DNA of 64,000 bases from Streptomyces formicae (GTDB lineage: Bacteria; Actinomycetota; Actinomycetes; Streptomycetales; Streptomycetaceae). The notes under the pieces were generated by a model. The model did no database searches. It had not been told where the DNA came from and saw only the letters and a program-made list of their open reading frames with translations. Positions 44,540 to 53,746 of this stretch are shown one piece after another. Location of the stretch: contig NZ_CP022685.1 in the NCBI RefSeq assembly GCF_002556545.1, positions 558,001-622,000 of the forward strand, given 5' to 3'. Within the stretch, counting starts at the first letter, position 1; the number at the start of each line of letters is the position of its first letter. The position numbers were made by a program, and so were the translations under genes.

Positions 44540-45748
44540 ATGACCGTCCACCTGCACTGGTTCCTGCCGACCGGCGGCGACGGCCGCACCCTCGTCGACC
44601 GGCACGCCTACACCGACGGCGGCATCACGCGCTCCCGCGTCACTCCGGTCAGCGGTGTGCGGGCGCCCGACATCGAGTACCTCGCCCAGATCGCCAAGGC
44701 CGCCGAGCAGTTGGGCTTCGAGGCGGTGCTCACGCCGACCGGGACGTGGTGCGAGGACGCGTGGCTGACGACGGTCGCGCTCGCCCAGCACACCGAACGC
44801 CTCAAGTTCCTCGTGGCGTTCCGCCCCGGCGTCATCTCCCCCGTGCTCGCCGCGCAGATGGCGGCGACCTATCAGCGCATCACGCGCGGACGGCTGCTCC
44901 TGAACGTGGTCACGGGCGGCGACTCGACCGAACAGCGCCGGTTCGGCGACCACTTGGACCACGACCGCCGCTACTCCCGCACCGACGAGTTCCTCTCGGT
45001 CGTCCGCGGGGTGTGGAGCGGGCTGCCGTACGACTTCGACGGCGAGCACTACCGGATCGACGGCGGCCTGACCGCGCTGCCGCCCGACCCGCTGCCGGAG
45101 ATCTTCTTCGGCGGCTCGTCGGCGGCCGCCGGGCCGGTCGCCGCGCGGCACAGCGATGTCTATCTGACCTGGGGCGAGCCGCCGGAGCAGGTCAAGCAGA
45201 AGATCGACTGGATCCGCGGGCTCGCCGAGCGCGAAGGACGCACGGTCCGCTTCGGCATCCGGCTGCACACGATCTCGCGCGACTCCGCGGCCGAGGCGTG
45301 GGCGACCGCGAACCGGCTGCTCGACGATCTCGACCCGGACACCGTGGCGGCCGCGCAGGAGGCGCTCGGCCGCAGCGAGTCGGTCGGCCAGCAGCGGATG
45401 CTCGCGCTGCACGGCGGCTCCCGGGACAAGCTGGAGATCGCGCCCAACCTGTGGGCGGGCGTGGGCCTCGTGCGCGGCGGCGCGGGCACGGCGCTCGTCG
45501 GCAGTCACGCGGACGTCGCCGACCGCATCGAGGAGTACCACGCCCTGGGCGTGGACCACTTCGTGCTGTCCGGCTATCCGCACCTGGAGGAGGCGTACTG
45601 GTTCGGCGAGGGCGTGAGCCCCGACCTGGCGCGGCGCGGTCTGCTCGCGCGCATTCCGGCCTCGCCCCTGGGCGGGGTGCCCGCGGCGAACGGCCGTCCC
45701 GCGTCCGCGCCCGGCGGCGCGCCGCTGCTGGTGGCCGGCGGACGCTGA
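44540..45748 (+). CDS. ssuD: FMNH2-dependent alkanesulfonate monooxygenase
   Basis: The 402-residue protein is of the bacterial luciferase-like barrel. It shows the SsuD features HWFLPTGGDGR, PTGTWCEDAW, LLLNVVTGGDSTEQRRFGD, YSRTDEFL and LSGYPHLEEAYWFGEGV. It oxidises alkanesulfonates to aldehyde and sulfite, which then feeds cysteine synthesis. It needs reduced FMN from an SsuE-type reductase, which is not encoded in this operon. The start lies two bases after the ssuA stop. A strong hairpin follows at 45759. Confidence 0.93.
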   Translation: MTVHLHWFLPTGGDGRTLVDRHAYTDGGITRSRVTPVSGVRAPDIEYLAQIAKAAEQLGFEAVLTPTGTWCEDAWLTTVALAQHTERLKFLVAFRPGVISPVLAAQMAATYQRITRGRLLLNVVTGGDSTEQRRFGDHLDHDRRYSRTDEFLSVVRGVWSGLPYDFDGEHYRIDGGLTALPPDPLPEIFFGGSSAAAGPVAARHSDVYLTWGEPPEQVKQKIDWIRGLAEREGRTVRFGIRLHTISRDSAAEAWATANRLLDDLDPDTVAAAQEALGRSESVGQQRMLALHGGSRDKLEIAPNLWAGVGLVRGGAGTALVGSHADVADRIEEYHALGVDHFVLSGYPHLEEAYWFGEGVSPDLARRGLLARIPASPLGGVPAANGRPASAPGGAPLLVAGGR

Positions 45749-45758
45749 GGGCCTCGGG

Positions 45759-45783
45759 CCCCGGGCGGCGCGCCCGCCCGGGG
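45759..45783 (+). terminator. Terminator of the sulfonate operon
   Basis: A perfect 10-bp GC stem (45759-45768, CCCCGGGCGG, with 45774-45783) and a five-base loop lie 10 bp after the ssuD stop, followed by TTCGTTC. This is typical of GC-rich actinomycete terminators. Confidence 0.8.
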
Positions 45784-46090
45784 TTCGTTCGGGGGGTCGG
45801 TCGGGGTCCGGTCGATATTCCCGATGTACCGCCATGCGGGAACAGCATGGTGAATACACCGTGATGAGCGGAAACGCCGCATACGAATACGCACCCGCCC
45901 ATCACAAAGCGTAAGTTGTGACCCAGCTCACACCAACAGCTGTAAAAGATCTTGATTGGGCATATCCCCATCCCTGTTTCCCTGTGACACGATGCCAATG
46001 CGTTGGCACTGACCGCCCCTCTCGGGTGGTAGCAGTACGGCAAGTAGCTTCTCCAAAGTTTTTAGCTAGCCGTAATTCGGGGGAACAAGA
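45784..46090. promoter_or_regulatory. Upstream region of the ATP-grasp locus with two palindromes
   Basis: The 307-bp non-coding region is less GC-rich than its surroundings. It holds a CRP-type palindrome at 45917-45932 and a 16-bp TGCCAA-TGCG-TTGGCA palindrome at 45993-46008. Several AT-rich stretches follow up to 46080, but I could not settle on one -35/-10 pair. Confidence 0.55.
45917..45932. promoter_or_regulatory. CRP-type binding site
   Basis: TGTGACCCAGCTCACA fits the classic CRP consensus TGTGA-N6-TCACA exactly and contains the GTG...CAC core reported for Streptomyces Crp. It lies 159 bp before the ATP-grasp start. Confidence 0.6.
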
Positions 46091-47251
46091 ATGCCCGCAA
46101 TGATTGTCATCGGTTACCGGGACGACCTTGACCTGGCGCTACGGAGAAGGGGATTGACCCCTTTCTACATCGTGCCGCGGCCCGCAGTCCCGCCCCAGGG
46201 CATCGACTTCACGTCCGTCTCCGACATCGAGAACGCCCATGAGATTCTGCGCGCGGTGCTCGCGGCGCGAATCGAGGACGTCGCAGGAGTTCTCAGCTGC
46301 CACGAAATGGGCGTCTTCGGGGCAGCCTATCTGAGGCAACAGCTCAACCTTCCCGGAAATCCTGATTCAAAAAGGGTCCTCCACTTTCGGGACAAGTACC
46401 TCCAGAAGAACAGCCTGCCGCCGCACGTGCGCCGCGCGCACTGCCGGTACGTGCCGAGCGGCACCACCTTCGAGGAGCTCGCCACCGAGCTCGGCAACCC
46501 CTTCGTCATCAAACCGGCGAACGGAGGCGGCTCGCTCCGTACGACTATCGTGCGCTCGCCGGAGGATTACGAGCAGGCTCTGAACCCCTTTCCCGACCGC
46601 TCGGACGTCGCGGTCGTCGCGGAATCCTTCATCGACGCCCCGGAGATCTACGTCGACGGCGTCTGGGGCGACGGGGGCCTGCGGTGGTGGACCCTGGTGG
46701 GGTATCACGCCTCGCCCCTCAGCGCCGCGCAGGGCGGCATCATGGCCGCGTACATCCTGGACAGGAGGCTGCACGCGGCACTGTACGAGCAGGCGGAGAC
46801 GCTGGCCACGGACGCGCTGAAGAGTCTCGAAGCGCCCGACTGCGTCTTCCACCTCGAAATGTTCAAGGAAGCCGAGGGGCTGACGTTCGGCGAATGCGCA
46901 CTGCGTCTCCCCGGTGGCCTTTCCCCGCGATGCAATGAACTGACGTACGGCGTCAACCTCTTTGACATCGAGATCAGCCTGGCTCTCGGCGAGGGAGTTC
47001 CGCCGATCGAGGCCGACCCGAACCCCGAGCGCTTTCACGCGCATATTCTTCTGCGCCCCTCGACCAACGGCACGGCGACCCAAGCCGATTTCGAGCGCGC
47101 CTTCCAGCTCGACGAGATCTCCTACCCCTCGACGCCCGACGCGCGCGTGGGCCCCTACGGGATGGTCGGTTACGCGATCGTTTCCGACGCGGACGAGGCG
47201 ACGTTGCAGAAGAAGATCGAGGACATCGTGAGATTCAACGAGGTCTGCTGA
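46091..47251 (+). CDS. ATP-grasp carboxylate-amine ligase
   Basis: The 386-residue protein is a standalone ATP-grasp enzyme: preATP domain (MIVIGYRDDLDLALRRRGL, GVLSCHEMGVFGAAYLRQQL), central lid (NPFVIKPANGGGSLRT), and metal-binding end (HLEMFKEAEGLTFGECALRLPGG). Relatives form amide or peptide bonds by way of acyl phosphates. It opens the small biosynthetic locus; the ATG at 46091 has GGGGGAA six bases upstream. With an A-T-TE enzyme and an aminotransferase downstream it probably joins an amino acid to another building block. The substrates are not predictable. A 310-bp gap follows, so it may be transcribed separately. Confidence 0.87.
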   Translation: MPAMIVIGYRDDLDLALRRRGLTPFYIVPRPAVPPQGIDFTSVSDIENAHEILRAVLAARIEDVAGVLSCHEMGVFGAAYLRQQLNLPGNPDSKRVLHFRDKYLQKNSLPPHVRRAHCRYVPSGTTFEELATELGNPFVIKPANGGGSLRTTIVRSPEDYEQALNPFPDRSDVAVVAESFIDAPEIYVDGVWGDGGLRWWTLVGYHASPLSAAQGGIMAAYILDRRLHAALYEQAETLATDALKSLEAPDCVFHLEMFKEAEGLTFGECALRLPGGLSPRCNELTYGVNLFDIEISLALGEGVPPIEADPNPERFHAHILLRPSTNGTATQADFERAFQLDEISYPSTPDARVGPYGMVGYAIVSDADEATLQKKIEDIVRFNEVC

Positions 47252-47561
47252 GAACGCCGCGCCCCTGACGCCGATTTCTTCCCGGTCCTGTGGCAACTCC
47301 CTTCCGCTTCGCCGGACCCCTCTCCCTTCGGGAACCGAAGCGCACCCGGTCCGCGCCGTATGCCGTTCCCTCTCCTCGCGCGCCTGATCCAGGCGGGCAC
47401 CTGAGTGATCCAAGGTGACCGATAGCGAGCTCTCGGGCATGTCCACGGCATTCGCGTGACGTCACACCCACCTCCTCCAACTCGCGGAATTATCCGCCTG
47501 CATCCTTCTCCTCATGTGACTATTTCTCTCTCCATCTTTTCGATCGGAGGTCTTCGCCCCC
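47252..47561. other. 310-bp intergenic gap with small inverted repeats
   Basis: I see no gene. Short inverted repeats occur at CTTCGG-GAA-CCGAAG near 47326 and CGCCTG-ATC-CAGGCG near 47381; either could end the ATP-grasp transcript. The last 100 bp are pyrimidine-rich and lead to the GGAGG site of the next gene, so a second promoter probably lies here. Confidence 0.45.
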
Positions 47562-50300
47562 ATGCCGGATCACCGTTCCCTTTCCACGCTTCCGCACCTG
47601 CTGGAGAGCGCCGCCCGCGACACCGCACGAGGCATCACTTTCATCGGCGGCTCCTTCCTGACCTACGCCGAACTGCGGGATTCCGCCGAGCGGATCGCTC
47701 AAGGGCTGCACGGCCTCGGCACCACCCCCGGCGACCGGGTCCTGATCGTCGCCGATGAACCCGAGACCTTCTTCCGCGCCTTCTGGGGATCCCTCCTCGC
47801 CGGGCTCGTCCCGTGCCCCGTCGCGCCACCGGCCGACCCCTCCCGCTGGGCGACTCAACTGGAGTACCTGCGCGACCTGTTGGGCGATCCCTTGGTGCTC
47901 GTGTCCAAGGTGTCCCACGCCGATCTGCCCGACGTCGGGCTGCGCGCGGCGACGGTGGACGAGCTGAGCCACGCCGCTCCCGCCCACGTCCGGATCCCCG
48001 CGGCGGCGCCCGACGACCTCGCCCTGCTGATGCTCACCTCCGGCTCCACCGGATCCAGCAAGGCCGTCAGGCTCACCCACGCCAATCTGCTCGCGGCACA
48101 GGCCGGCAAGGCGGGCGCGCTCGAACTGGGGCCCGCCGACACGATATTGAACTGGATATCGACCGATCACATCGCCGCGATCGAGGCGCACCTGCTGCCG
48201 ATGCTCAACGGCGCCGACCAGGTCATGACGGTTCCGGCGACCGTGCTCGCCGACCCCGTGGAGTTCCTCAGGCTGCTCACGGCGCACCGCGTCAAGGTGA
48301 CCTTCACGCCCAACTTCCTGTTCGGACAGATCAATCAGGCGCTCGCGCAGCGGCCCCCCGCCCCGCAGGAGGTGGACCTTTCGCAGGTGCGGCACGTCAT
48401 CTCCGGCGGCGAGGCCACGGTGACCGCGACCGTGCGGGAGTTCCTGACCCACCTCGCCCCGTACGGGCTGCGCGACGACGTGATCGTCCCCGCCTTCGGG
48501 ATGACGGAGACCTGCGCGGGCAGCGTGTTCAACCGGGACTTCGCCACCCGCGACCGGGGCACCGAGTTCCCTCCGCTGGGGCGCCCCGTCCAGGGCCTGC
48601 GCATCCGCGTCGCCGACGAGAGCGGCACCGTCCTCGCCTCCACCGACCGGCCGGGGGTCACCGAACCCGGCGAGGTGCAGCTGCACGGCACGATGGTCAC
48701 CGACGGGTACTTCGCCAACGACCGCGCCACCACCCAGGCGTTCACCGCCGACGGCTGGTTCCGCACCGGCGACCTGGGGCAGCTCGACGCCGACGGGCGG
48801 CTGACGCTGGTCGGCCGCACCAAGGACTCCATCATCGTCAACGGCGTCAACTACTACAGCCATGACCTGGAGACCGTCCTGGACGAGCTGGGCGAGGTGC
48901 GGCGCGGCCAGGTCGCGGCCTTCCCCGTCCGGCCCGAGGGCGCCGACTCCGAGCAGCTCGCCATCGCGTTCGTACCCGAGGGCGACCTCGCCGACGACAC
49001 GGCCGTCTACCAGGCGATCGTGGCTATCCGCAGCTCCACGGTCATGCACTGGGGCTTCCGCCCGCAGCTCGTCCTGCCGGTCACCGTCGCGGACATCCCC
49101 CGGGGCAACCTCGGCAAGGTCCAGCGGACCCGGCTGCGCACCGCCGTCGAGAGCGGCACCCTCGACGCGGCGGCCCGCCGCGCGGACGAGGTGAGCACCC
49201 GGTTCCTCGGCGGGTACGTGGCCCCGGAGGGCGCCACGGAGACCGCGCTCGCCGCCATCTACGCCCGCGCGCTCGGCCTCGCGAAGGTGCCGGCGACGGC
49301 CAGCTTCTTCGACCTCGGCGGCACCTCGCTGGACGTGCTGCGGCTCAAGCTGGAGATCCAGAACGAGTTCGGCATCGACGACGTGCCTATGTCGACCCTC
49401 CTCCAGGCGCCGTCCGTCCGGGCGCTGGCCGGACGTCTCACCGGCGGCCGGGGCGCGGGCGGAGACGCGGCGTACGACCCGCTGGTGCCTCTTCAGGTCA
49501 CCGGCGAGGGCACACCGCTGTTCTGCGTGCATCCCGGCCTCGGCGAGGTCCTCGTGTTCATCAACCTCGCCAAGTACTTCACCGGGGAGCGGCCGTTCTA
49601 CGCGCTGCGGGCGCGCGGGTTCGGGCAGGGCGAGACGCACTTCGCGTCCTTCGACGAGATGGTCGCGACCTATGTGACGGCGATCCGCCGGGCGCAGCCC
49701 CACGGCCCCTACGCCGTCGCCGGGTACTCCTACGGCGGCGCGGTCGCCTTCGAGATCGCCAAGCGGCTCGAGGCGGACGGCGACGAGGTCAAGTTCGTCG
49801 GTGTGTTCAATCTGCCGCCGAGCATCTCGGGCCGCATGAACGAGATCACGTTCACCGACGGCGCGATCAACCTCGCGCTGTTCCTCGAACTGATCGACGC
49901 GGCCGACATCCCGGAGCTCACCGCCCGGCTGCGCCCGCTGCCCGCGGCCGACCAACTGGCGCATCTGATCGACCAGGCACCGAAACGGCGTCTGACCGAA
50001 CTCGACCTGACCGTCGAACGGTTCACCGCCTGGGTGCACCTGGCGCAGAGCATGGTGCACCTCGGCCGCGACTACGAACCCTCGGGGTCGGTCGGACAGG
50101 CGCACGTCTTCTACTGCACTCCGCTCAAGGGCACCAAGCAGGAGTGGCTGGACAACCAGCTGCGCCACTGGGACGACTTCACCCGGCGCCCCACCACGTT
50201 CATCGAGGTCGACGGCGAGCACTACACCCTGATGAGCCCGCAGCACGTGCAGACCTTCCAGACGACACTGCGCCGTGAACTGGCCCGTGCGCTCGGCTAA
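47562..50300 (+). CDS. NRPS-like A-T-TE tridomain synthetase
   Basis: The 912-residue enzyme has an AMP-forming domain (LTSGSTGSSKAVRLTHAN near 160, FRTGDLGQL near 403, VNGVNYYSHDLE), a carrier (DLGGTSLDVLRL near 590) and a thioesterase (GYSYGGA near 725, DGEHYTLM near the end). There is no condensation domain. The A domain lacks the usual Asp of the amino-acid pocket and has LNWISTDHIAAIEAHLL, like enzymes that activate aryl-2-oxo acids and dimerise them on the TE (atromentin, ralfuranone and echoside synthetases). A fatty or other acid is the alternative. A GGAGG lies about 12 bases before the ATG. Downstream epimerase and aminotransferase genes follow closely. Confidence 0.9.
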   Translation: MPDHRSLSTLPHLLESAARDTARGITFIGGSFLTYAELRDSAERIAQGLHGLGTTPGDRVLIVADEPETFFRAFWGSLLAGLVPCPVAPPADPSRWATQLEYLRDLLGDPLVLVSKVSHADLPDVGLRAATVDELSHAAPAHVRIPAAAPDDLALLMLTSGSTGSSKAVRLTHANLLAAQAGKAGALELGPADTILNWISTDHIAAIEAHLLPMLNGADQVMTVPATVLADPVEFLRLLTAHRVKVTFTPNFLFGQINQALAQRPPAPQEVDLSQVRHVISGGEATVTATVREFLTHLAPYGLRDDVIVPAFGMTETCAGSVFNRDFATRDRGTEFPPLGRPVQGLRIRVADESGTVLASTDRPGVTEPGEVQLHGTMVTDGYFANDRATTQAFTADGWFRTGDLGQLDADGRLTLVGRTKDSIIVNGVNYYSHDLETVLDELGEVRRGQVAAFPVRPEGADSEQLAIAFVPEGDLADDTAVYQAIVAIRSSTVMHWGFRPQLVLPVTVADIPRGNLGKVQRTRLRTAVESGTLDAAARRADEVSTRFLGGYVAPEGATETALAAIYARALGLAKVPATASFFDLGGTSLDVLRLKLEIQNEFGIDDVPMSTLLQAPSVRALAGRLTGGRGAGGDAAYDPLVPLQVTGEGTPLFCVHPGLGEVLVFINLAKYFTGERPFYALRARGFGQGETHFASFDEMVATYVTAIRRAQPHGPYAVAGYSYGGAVAFEIAKRLEADGDEVKFVGVFNLPPSISGRMNEITFTDGAINLALFLELIDAADIPELTARLRPLPAADQLAHLIDQAPKRRLTELDLTVERFTAWVHLAQSMVHLGRDYEPSGSVGQAHVFYCTPLKGTKQEWLDNQLRHWDDFTRRPTTFIEVDGEHYTLMSPQHVQTFQTTLRRELARALG

Positions 50301-50313
50301 GGACGGAATAGGC

Positions 50314-51294
50314 ATGCAAGGCAAGAAGATTCTGCTGACCGGCGGGACCGGGCAGGTCGCGCGGCCCGTGGCCGAGGCGCTCGCCGCCGACAACGAGGTG
50401 TGGTGCCTGGGCCGGTTCGGTGACCTGTCCGCGCGCAAGGCACTGGAGGAGCGCGGCGCCCACACCTTCACCTGGGACATGGCCGCCGGTGACCTGACGG
50501 ACCTGCCGGACGACTTCACCCACGTACTGCACTCCGCGGTGCACCGCGGCGACGGCAAGGACTTCGACGAGACGGCCCGTGTCAACGCCGCGGGCACCGC
50601 CCAGTTGATGACGCACTGCGCCACCGCGGAGGCGTTCCTGTACGTGTCGTCCGGGGTCGTGTACAACCGGGCCGACCGCACCCACCGCTACCGCGAGAGC
50701 GACCCGCTGGGCGGTGCGGCGCCCTGGCTGCCGACGTACCCGATCGCGAAGCTGTCCGCGGAGGGCGTGGTCCGGGGGCTGAGCGAGGCGCTCGGGCTGC
50801 CCTCGGTGATCGCCCGGCTCAACATCGCCTACGGCGTGCACGGCCACGGCGGCGTACCCATGATCCTCTTCAACCAGATGCGGGCGGGCCGCCCCTGCGC
50901 GGTGCCGCGCGAGGGGCAGAACTACTGCAACCTCCTGCACGTCGACGACCTCGTCCGCCAGGTGCCGCTGCTCTGGGGCGCTGCGCAGGCGCCCGCGCGC
51001 GTACTCAACTGGGGCGGCGACGAGGAGGTCGGCATGACCGACCTCCTGACGTATATGTCCGAGCTCACCGGCGTGCCGGTGCGGCTCGACCCGGGCGACC
51101 TCAGCCGGGAGACGGCGATCTTCGACCACGACGCCCGCCGCGCGCTGATCGGCGACTGCGCCGTCGGCTGGCGGGCCGGGATCGCCCGCACCATGGCCGA
51201 GCTGTTCGAGGAGTACCGCGACCGCATCGACGCGTACGTCACCGAACACGGCATCGGGACGTCCGTCGGTCAGCCCGTCGGCGAACGGGGTTAG
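50314..51294 (+). CDS. NAD-dependent epimerase/reductase (extended SDR)
   Basis: The 326-residue extended SDR has the N-terminal motif LLTGGTGQVARPV, the active-site Ser-Tyr-Lys pattern (SSGVVY, then YPIAKLSAE) and NIAYG. The NLLHVDDLV and NWGGDEEV segments are typical of sugar-nucleotide epimerases. Several relatives in such loci reduce carrier products or 2-oxo groups instead. I use the ATG at 50314 with AAGGAC upstream; an in-frame ATG at 50275 would overlap the preceding gene by 26 bp. The next gene begins eight bases later. The substrate is unknown. Confidence 0.87.
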   Translation: MQGKKILLTGGTGQVARPVAEALAADNEVWCLGRFGDLSARKALEERGAHTFTWDMAAGDLTDLPDDFTHVLHSAVHRGDGKDFDETARVNAAGTAQLMTHCATAEAFLYVSSGVVYNRADRTHRYRESDPLGGAAPWLPTYPIAKLSAEGVVRGLSEALGLPSVIARLNIAYGVHGHGGVPMILFNQMRAGRPCAVPREGQNYCNLLHVDDLVRQVPLLWGAAQAPARVLNWGGDEEVGMTDLLTYMSELTGVPVRLDPGDLSRETAIFDHDARRALIGDCAVGWRAGIARTMAELFEEYRDRIDAYVTEHGIGTSVGQPVGERG

Positions 51295-51302
51295 GGAGCA
51301 GC

Positions 51303-53273
51303 ATGCGCAGGCCCATCGACATCGACGCGCTCCGGCGTGTGCTGTGCGCCGCCCTCGGCACCGACGCGCCGGTGTGCACGCCGGCCCGACTGGGCGTGGA
51401 AGTCGGCGCGTGCACCGCGCCGACCGAGCGGCCCACCCTGGTCGGCGGCGCGGCACCGTACGCACCGACCACCCCCGCCCCCACGCCCCAGGCCCTCGAC
51501 GCGCTCATCGAGCAGGCGCGCTCCCTCGGCGTCGCCCAACTCCTCGTCCCCCATGTGCGGCGCACCGACGACCCCGGCGCGCTGCGGGCCGCGGGCTTCG
51601 TCCCCGTCGCCGCCGACAGCGAATGCGTCGTACGGCTGACCGAGGACGTGGACGTTCTGCTGCGCGGTCGCGTCGGGGCCGACCGGCTCCGCGAACTCCG
51701 CGCGCACCACGAGGCGGTGTCCCAGGACCTGACCTGGGAGCGGATCCCCTTGAGCGAGCTGACCGCGCACGGCTGGGCGCGCGATGCCTTCGTCGCGCTC
51801 CATCGGCGGGTCGCCGAGCGCGCGGGGCACGGCCCGACGCCGTACAACGCCGACGCTCTCGACGCGCTGGCCCACGGCGCCCCGGCGGACCGCGCCGAGC
51901 TGCTCGTGCGCCGCCGCAAGGAGGTCGCGGACGCCGAGGACGCAGTCGTCCAGGTCGCGCTCCTGGTGGAGTCCCACACCGGGCGCGGGATCTACCACCT
52001 CGCGGGGGCCGTCGGTCACCACGATCCCGTCGCACGCGAGAGCCTCGAAGACGCCACTCTGTACCGGCTCTGCCTCGACGCGCGGAGCTCCGGTCTGGAG
52101 TGGGTCCACCTGGGCTCCGGGGGCTCCGAGCGCAAGCGGGGCGTGGGCGCCGACCTGTTCGTCCCCCTCGACCACTGGCTGCGCGCCCCTGACCTGCCGC
52201 CCGCCGCCGAAGAAGCCGACAGCGCCCTGTCGCGGTTCGCGACCGATCCGGTCGCCGCGGTCCCGGTGCCCGGCCCCGCCCGCTTCCGCCGCCAGCCGCG
52301 CTTCGACACGATCGACCTGTCGAGCAACACCAATCCGTTCCTCGGCGCCGACGCCGTCTACCCCCATCTCGACACCACCGAACTCGCCAGGACCTATCTG
52401 ACGACGATCGCGAAGCTGCCCGGCCACCAGGGTGTCGAGGCGCTGAGTCCGGAGCACGTGCTGTTCTCCAGCGGGTCGGTCGACGGCGCCATGCTGCTGC
52501 TCGCGGCGCTGGCGTCACCCGGCGAGTCCGTCTGCGTCACGCCGCCCACCTTTCCGCTCTACGCCCACTTCGCCCGCGTCCTTCGCCTGCCCGTCGTCGA
52601 CAGTCCGCTGCGCGGCGACGACCTCGACGAACTCGACGTCGAGGGGATCCTGGCCGCCGATCCCCGGGTGACGTTCCTGTGCGACCCGAACAATCCCGTC
52701 GGCACCCGGCTCGACCGGGCACAGGTGCTCGACCTGGTGACGCGCACCCGCGGCATCGTGGTGATCGACGAGGCCTACGCCGAGTTCAGCGACACCCCTT
52801 CGTACGCCGGTCGGGTCGCCGAGCACGACAACCTCATCGTGCTCAGGACCCTCTCCAAGGCGTGGGGGCTCGCGGGCGCGCGCTGCGGGATCGCGCTGGC
52901 CCGTCCCGGTCTCGTCGACGCGCTGCGGCGGGTGCAGGTGCCCTTCGGGTTCACGGACGCCTCCCAGCGCGCCGCGCGGCACCGGCTGACCAACTCCCAC
53001 GAGGCGCTCGACAGCGTCCGGCGCATCCGTGCCGAGCGCGACCGGATGGCCGCGGCCCTCGCCGAACACCCCTCGGTGGAGCGGGTGTTCCCCTCGGAGA
53101 CCAACTTCCTCCTCGTCCGGCTGCACAAGCACGAACAGGTGATGGCGCGGTTCGCCGCCGCGGGGATCGTGGTCGCCGACACCGGATTCGTCATTCCCGC
53201 CACCTGCCGCGTCTCGATCGGCGACCGCCGCGCGAACGACACGCTGCTCGCCGCGCTCTCCGCCTCGGTGTGA
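51303..53273 (+). CDS. Fusion of GNAT/FemAB-like acyltransferase and HisC-type aminotransferase
   Basis: The 656-residue protein has two parts. Residues 1 to about 315 resemble a double-GNAT acyltransferase of the FemAB type (GIYHLAGAVGHHDPVARES, LEWVHLGSGGSERKRGVG). Residues 330-656 are a PLP fold type I aminotransferase close to histidinol-phosphate aminotransferase (SSNTNPF, CDPNNPVG, VIDEAYAEFSD, TLSKAWGLAGARCG with the PLP Lys). The link near 315-330 is Pro-rich. HisC-like enzymes in biosynthetic loci transaminate aromatic amino acids, which would supply 2-oxo acids to the A-T-TE enzyme. The acyltransferase half could acylate the amine product. I am not aware of this fusion as a described architecture. 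Confidence 0.87.
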   Translation: MRRPIDIDALRRVLCAALGTDAPVCTPARLGVEVGACTAPTERPTLVGGAAPYAPTTPAPTPQALDALIEQARSLGVAQLLVPHVRRTDDPGALRAAGFVPVAADSECVVRLTEDVDVLLRGRVGADRLRELRAHHEAVSQDLTWERIPLSELTAHGWARDAFVALHRRVAERAGHGPTPYNADALDALAHGAPADRAELLVRRRKEVADAEDAVVQVALLVESHTGRGIYHLAGAVGHHDPVARESLEDATLYRLCLDARSSGLEWVHLGSGGSERKRGVGADLFVPLDHWLRAPDLPPAAEEADSALSRFATDPVAAVPVPGPARFRRQPRFDTIDLSSNTNPFLGADAVYPHLDTTELARTYLTTIAKLPGHQGVEALSPEHVLFSSGSVDGAMLLLAALASPGESVCVTPPTFPLYAHFARVLRLPVVDSPLRGDDLDELDVEGILAADPRVTFLCDPNNPVGTRLDRAQVLDLVTRTRGIVVIDEAYAEFSDTPSYAGRVAEHDNLIVLRTLSKAWGLAGARCGIALARPGLVDALRRVQVPFGFTDASQRAARHRLTNSHEALDSVRRIRAERDRMAAALAEHPSVERVFPSETNFLLVRLHKHEQVMARFAAAGIVVADTGFVIPATCRVSIGDRRANDTLLAALSASV

Positions 53274-53298
53274 GCACCACGACCGAAAGGATCCCTTC

Positions 53299-53739
53299 GT
53301 GGGTCACGATTCCCGCTCCGACCTCCCCTTCACCAGCACCGTCGTCGCCGAGGGGTATGACCGCTGGAGCCCGCCCCTGCACAAGGAGTTCGAGACCAAC
53401 ACCCACCACGGCCAGCTGGGCCAGACCCTCATCAAGGAGACCGGCCTGGTACGCGTCTGGGAGACCCTTCTGGAGCCGGGCGCGCGCATCCCCGTCCACC
53501 GGCACGAGCGGGACTACACCTGGATCGCGCTGACCGACGGCCACGCACGCCAGCACTCCGAGGACGGCGCCAGCCGCGAGATCTCCTTCGTCCGCGGCCA
53601 GACCCTCCACTTCCGTCTCGGCGAGGGACGCCACCATCTGCACGACCTGAAGAACATCGGCGAGGAACCCCTGTCGTTCCTGACGGTGGAGACGAAGACC
53701 GCCCAGCCGCGGGAAGATCTCCGACCCCGATGTAGTTAG
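53299..53739 (+). CDS. Small cupin-domain protein
   Basis: This is a 146-residue single cupin barrel. The metal-binding first motif is GARIPVHRHERDYTWIAL (His-x-His and Glu) and the second His appears in GRHHLHDLKNIG. Such proteins act as dioxygenases, isomerases or binding proteins. It ends the small biosynthetic operon, 25 bp after the fusion gene, with AAGGA before a GTG start at 53299. The role is unknown. Confidence 0.82.
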   Translation: MGHDSRSDLPFTSTVVAEGYDRWSPPLHKEFETNTHHGQLGQTLIKETGLVRVWETLLEPGARIPVHRHERDYTWIALTDGHARQHSEDGASREISFVRGQTLHFRLGEGRHHLHDLKNIGEEPLSFLTVETKTAQPREDLRPRCS

Positions 53740-53746
53740 TAGAAAT

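Noticed and set aside
47520..50681. A 1053-codon open frame on the minus strand opposite the A-T-TE gene
   Set aside because: The plus strand has clear A, T and TE motifs. The antisense translation is low complexity.
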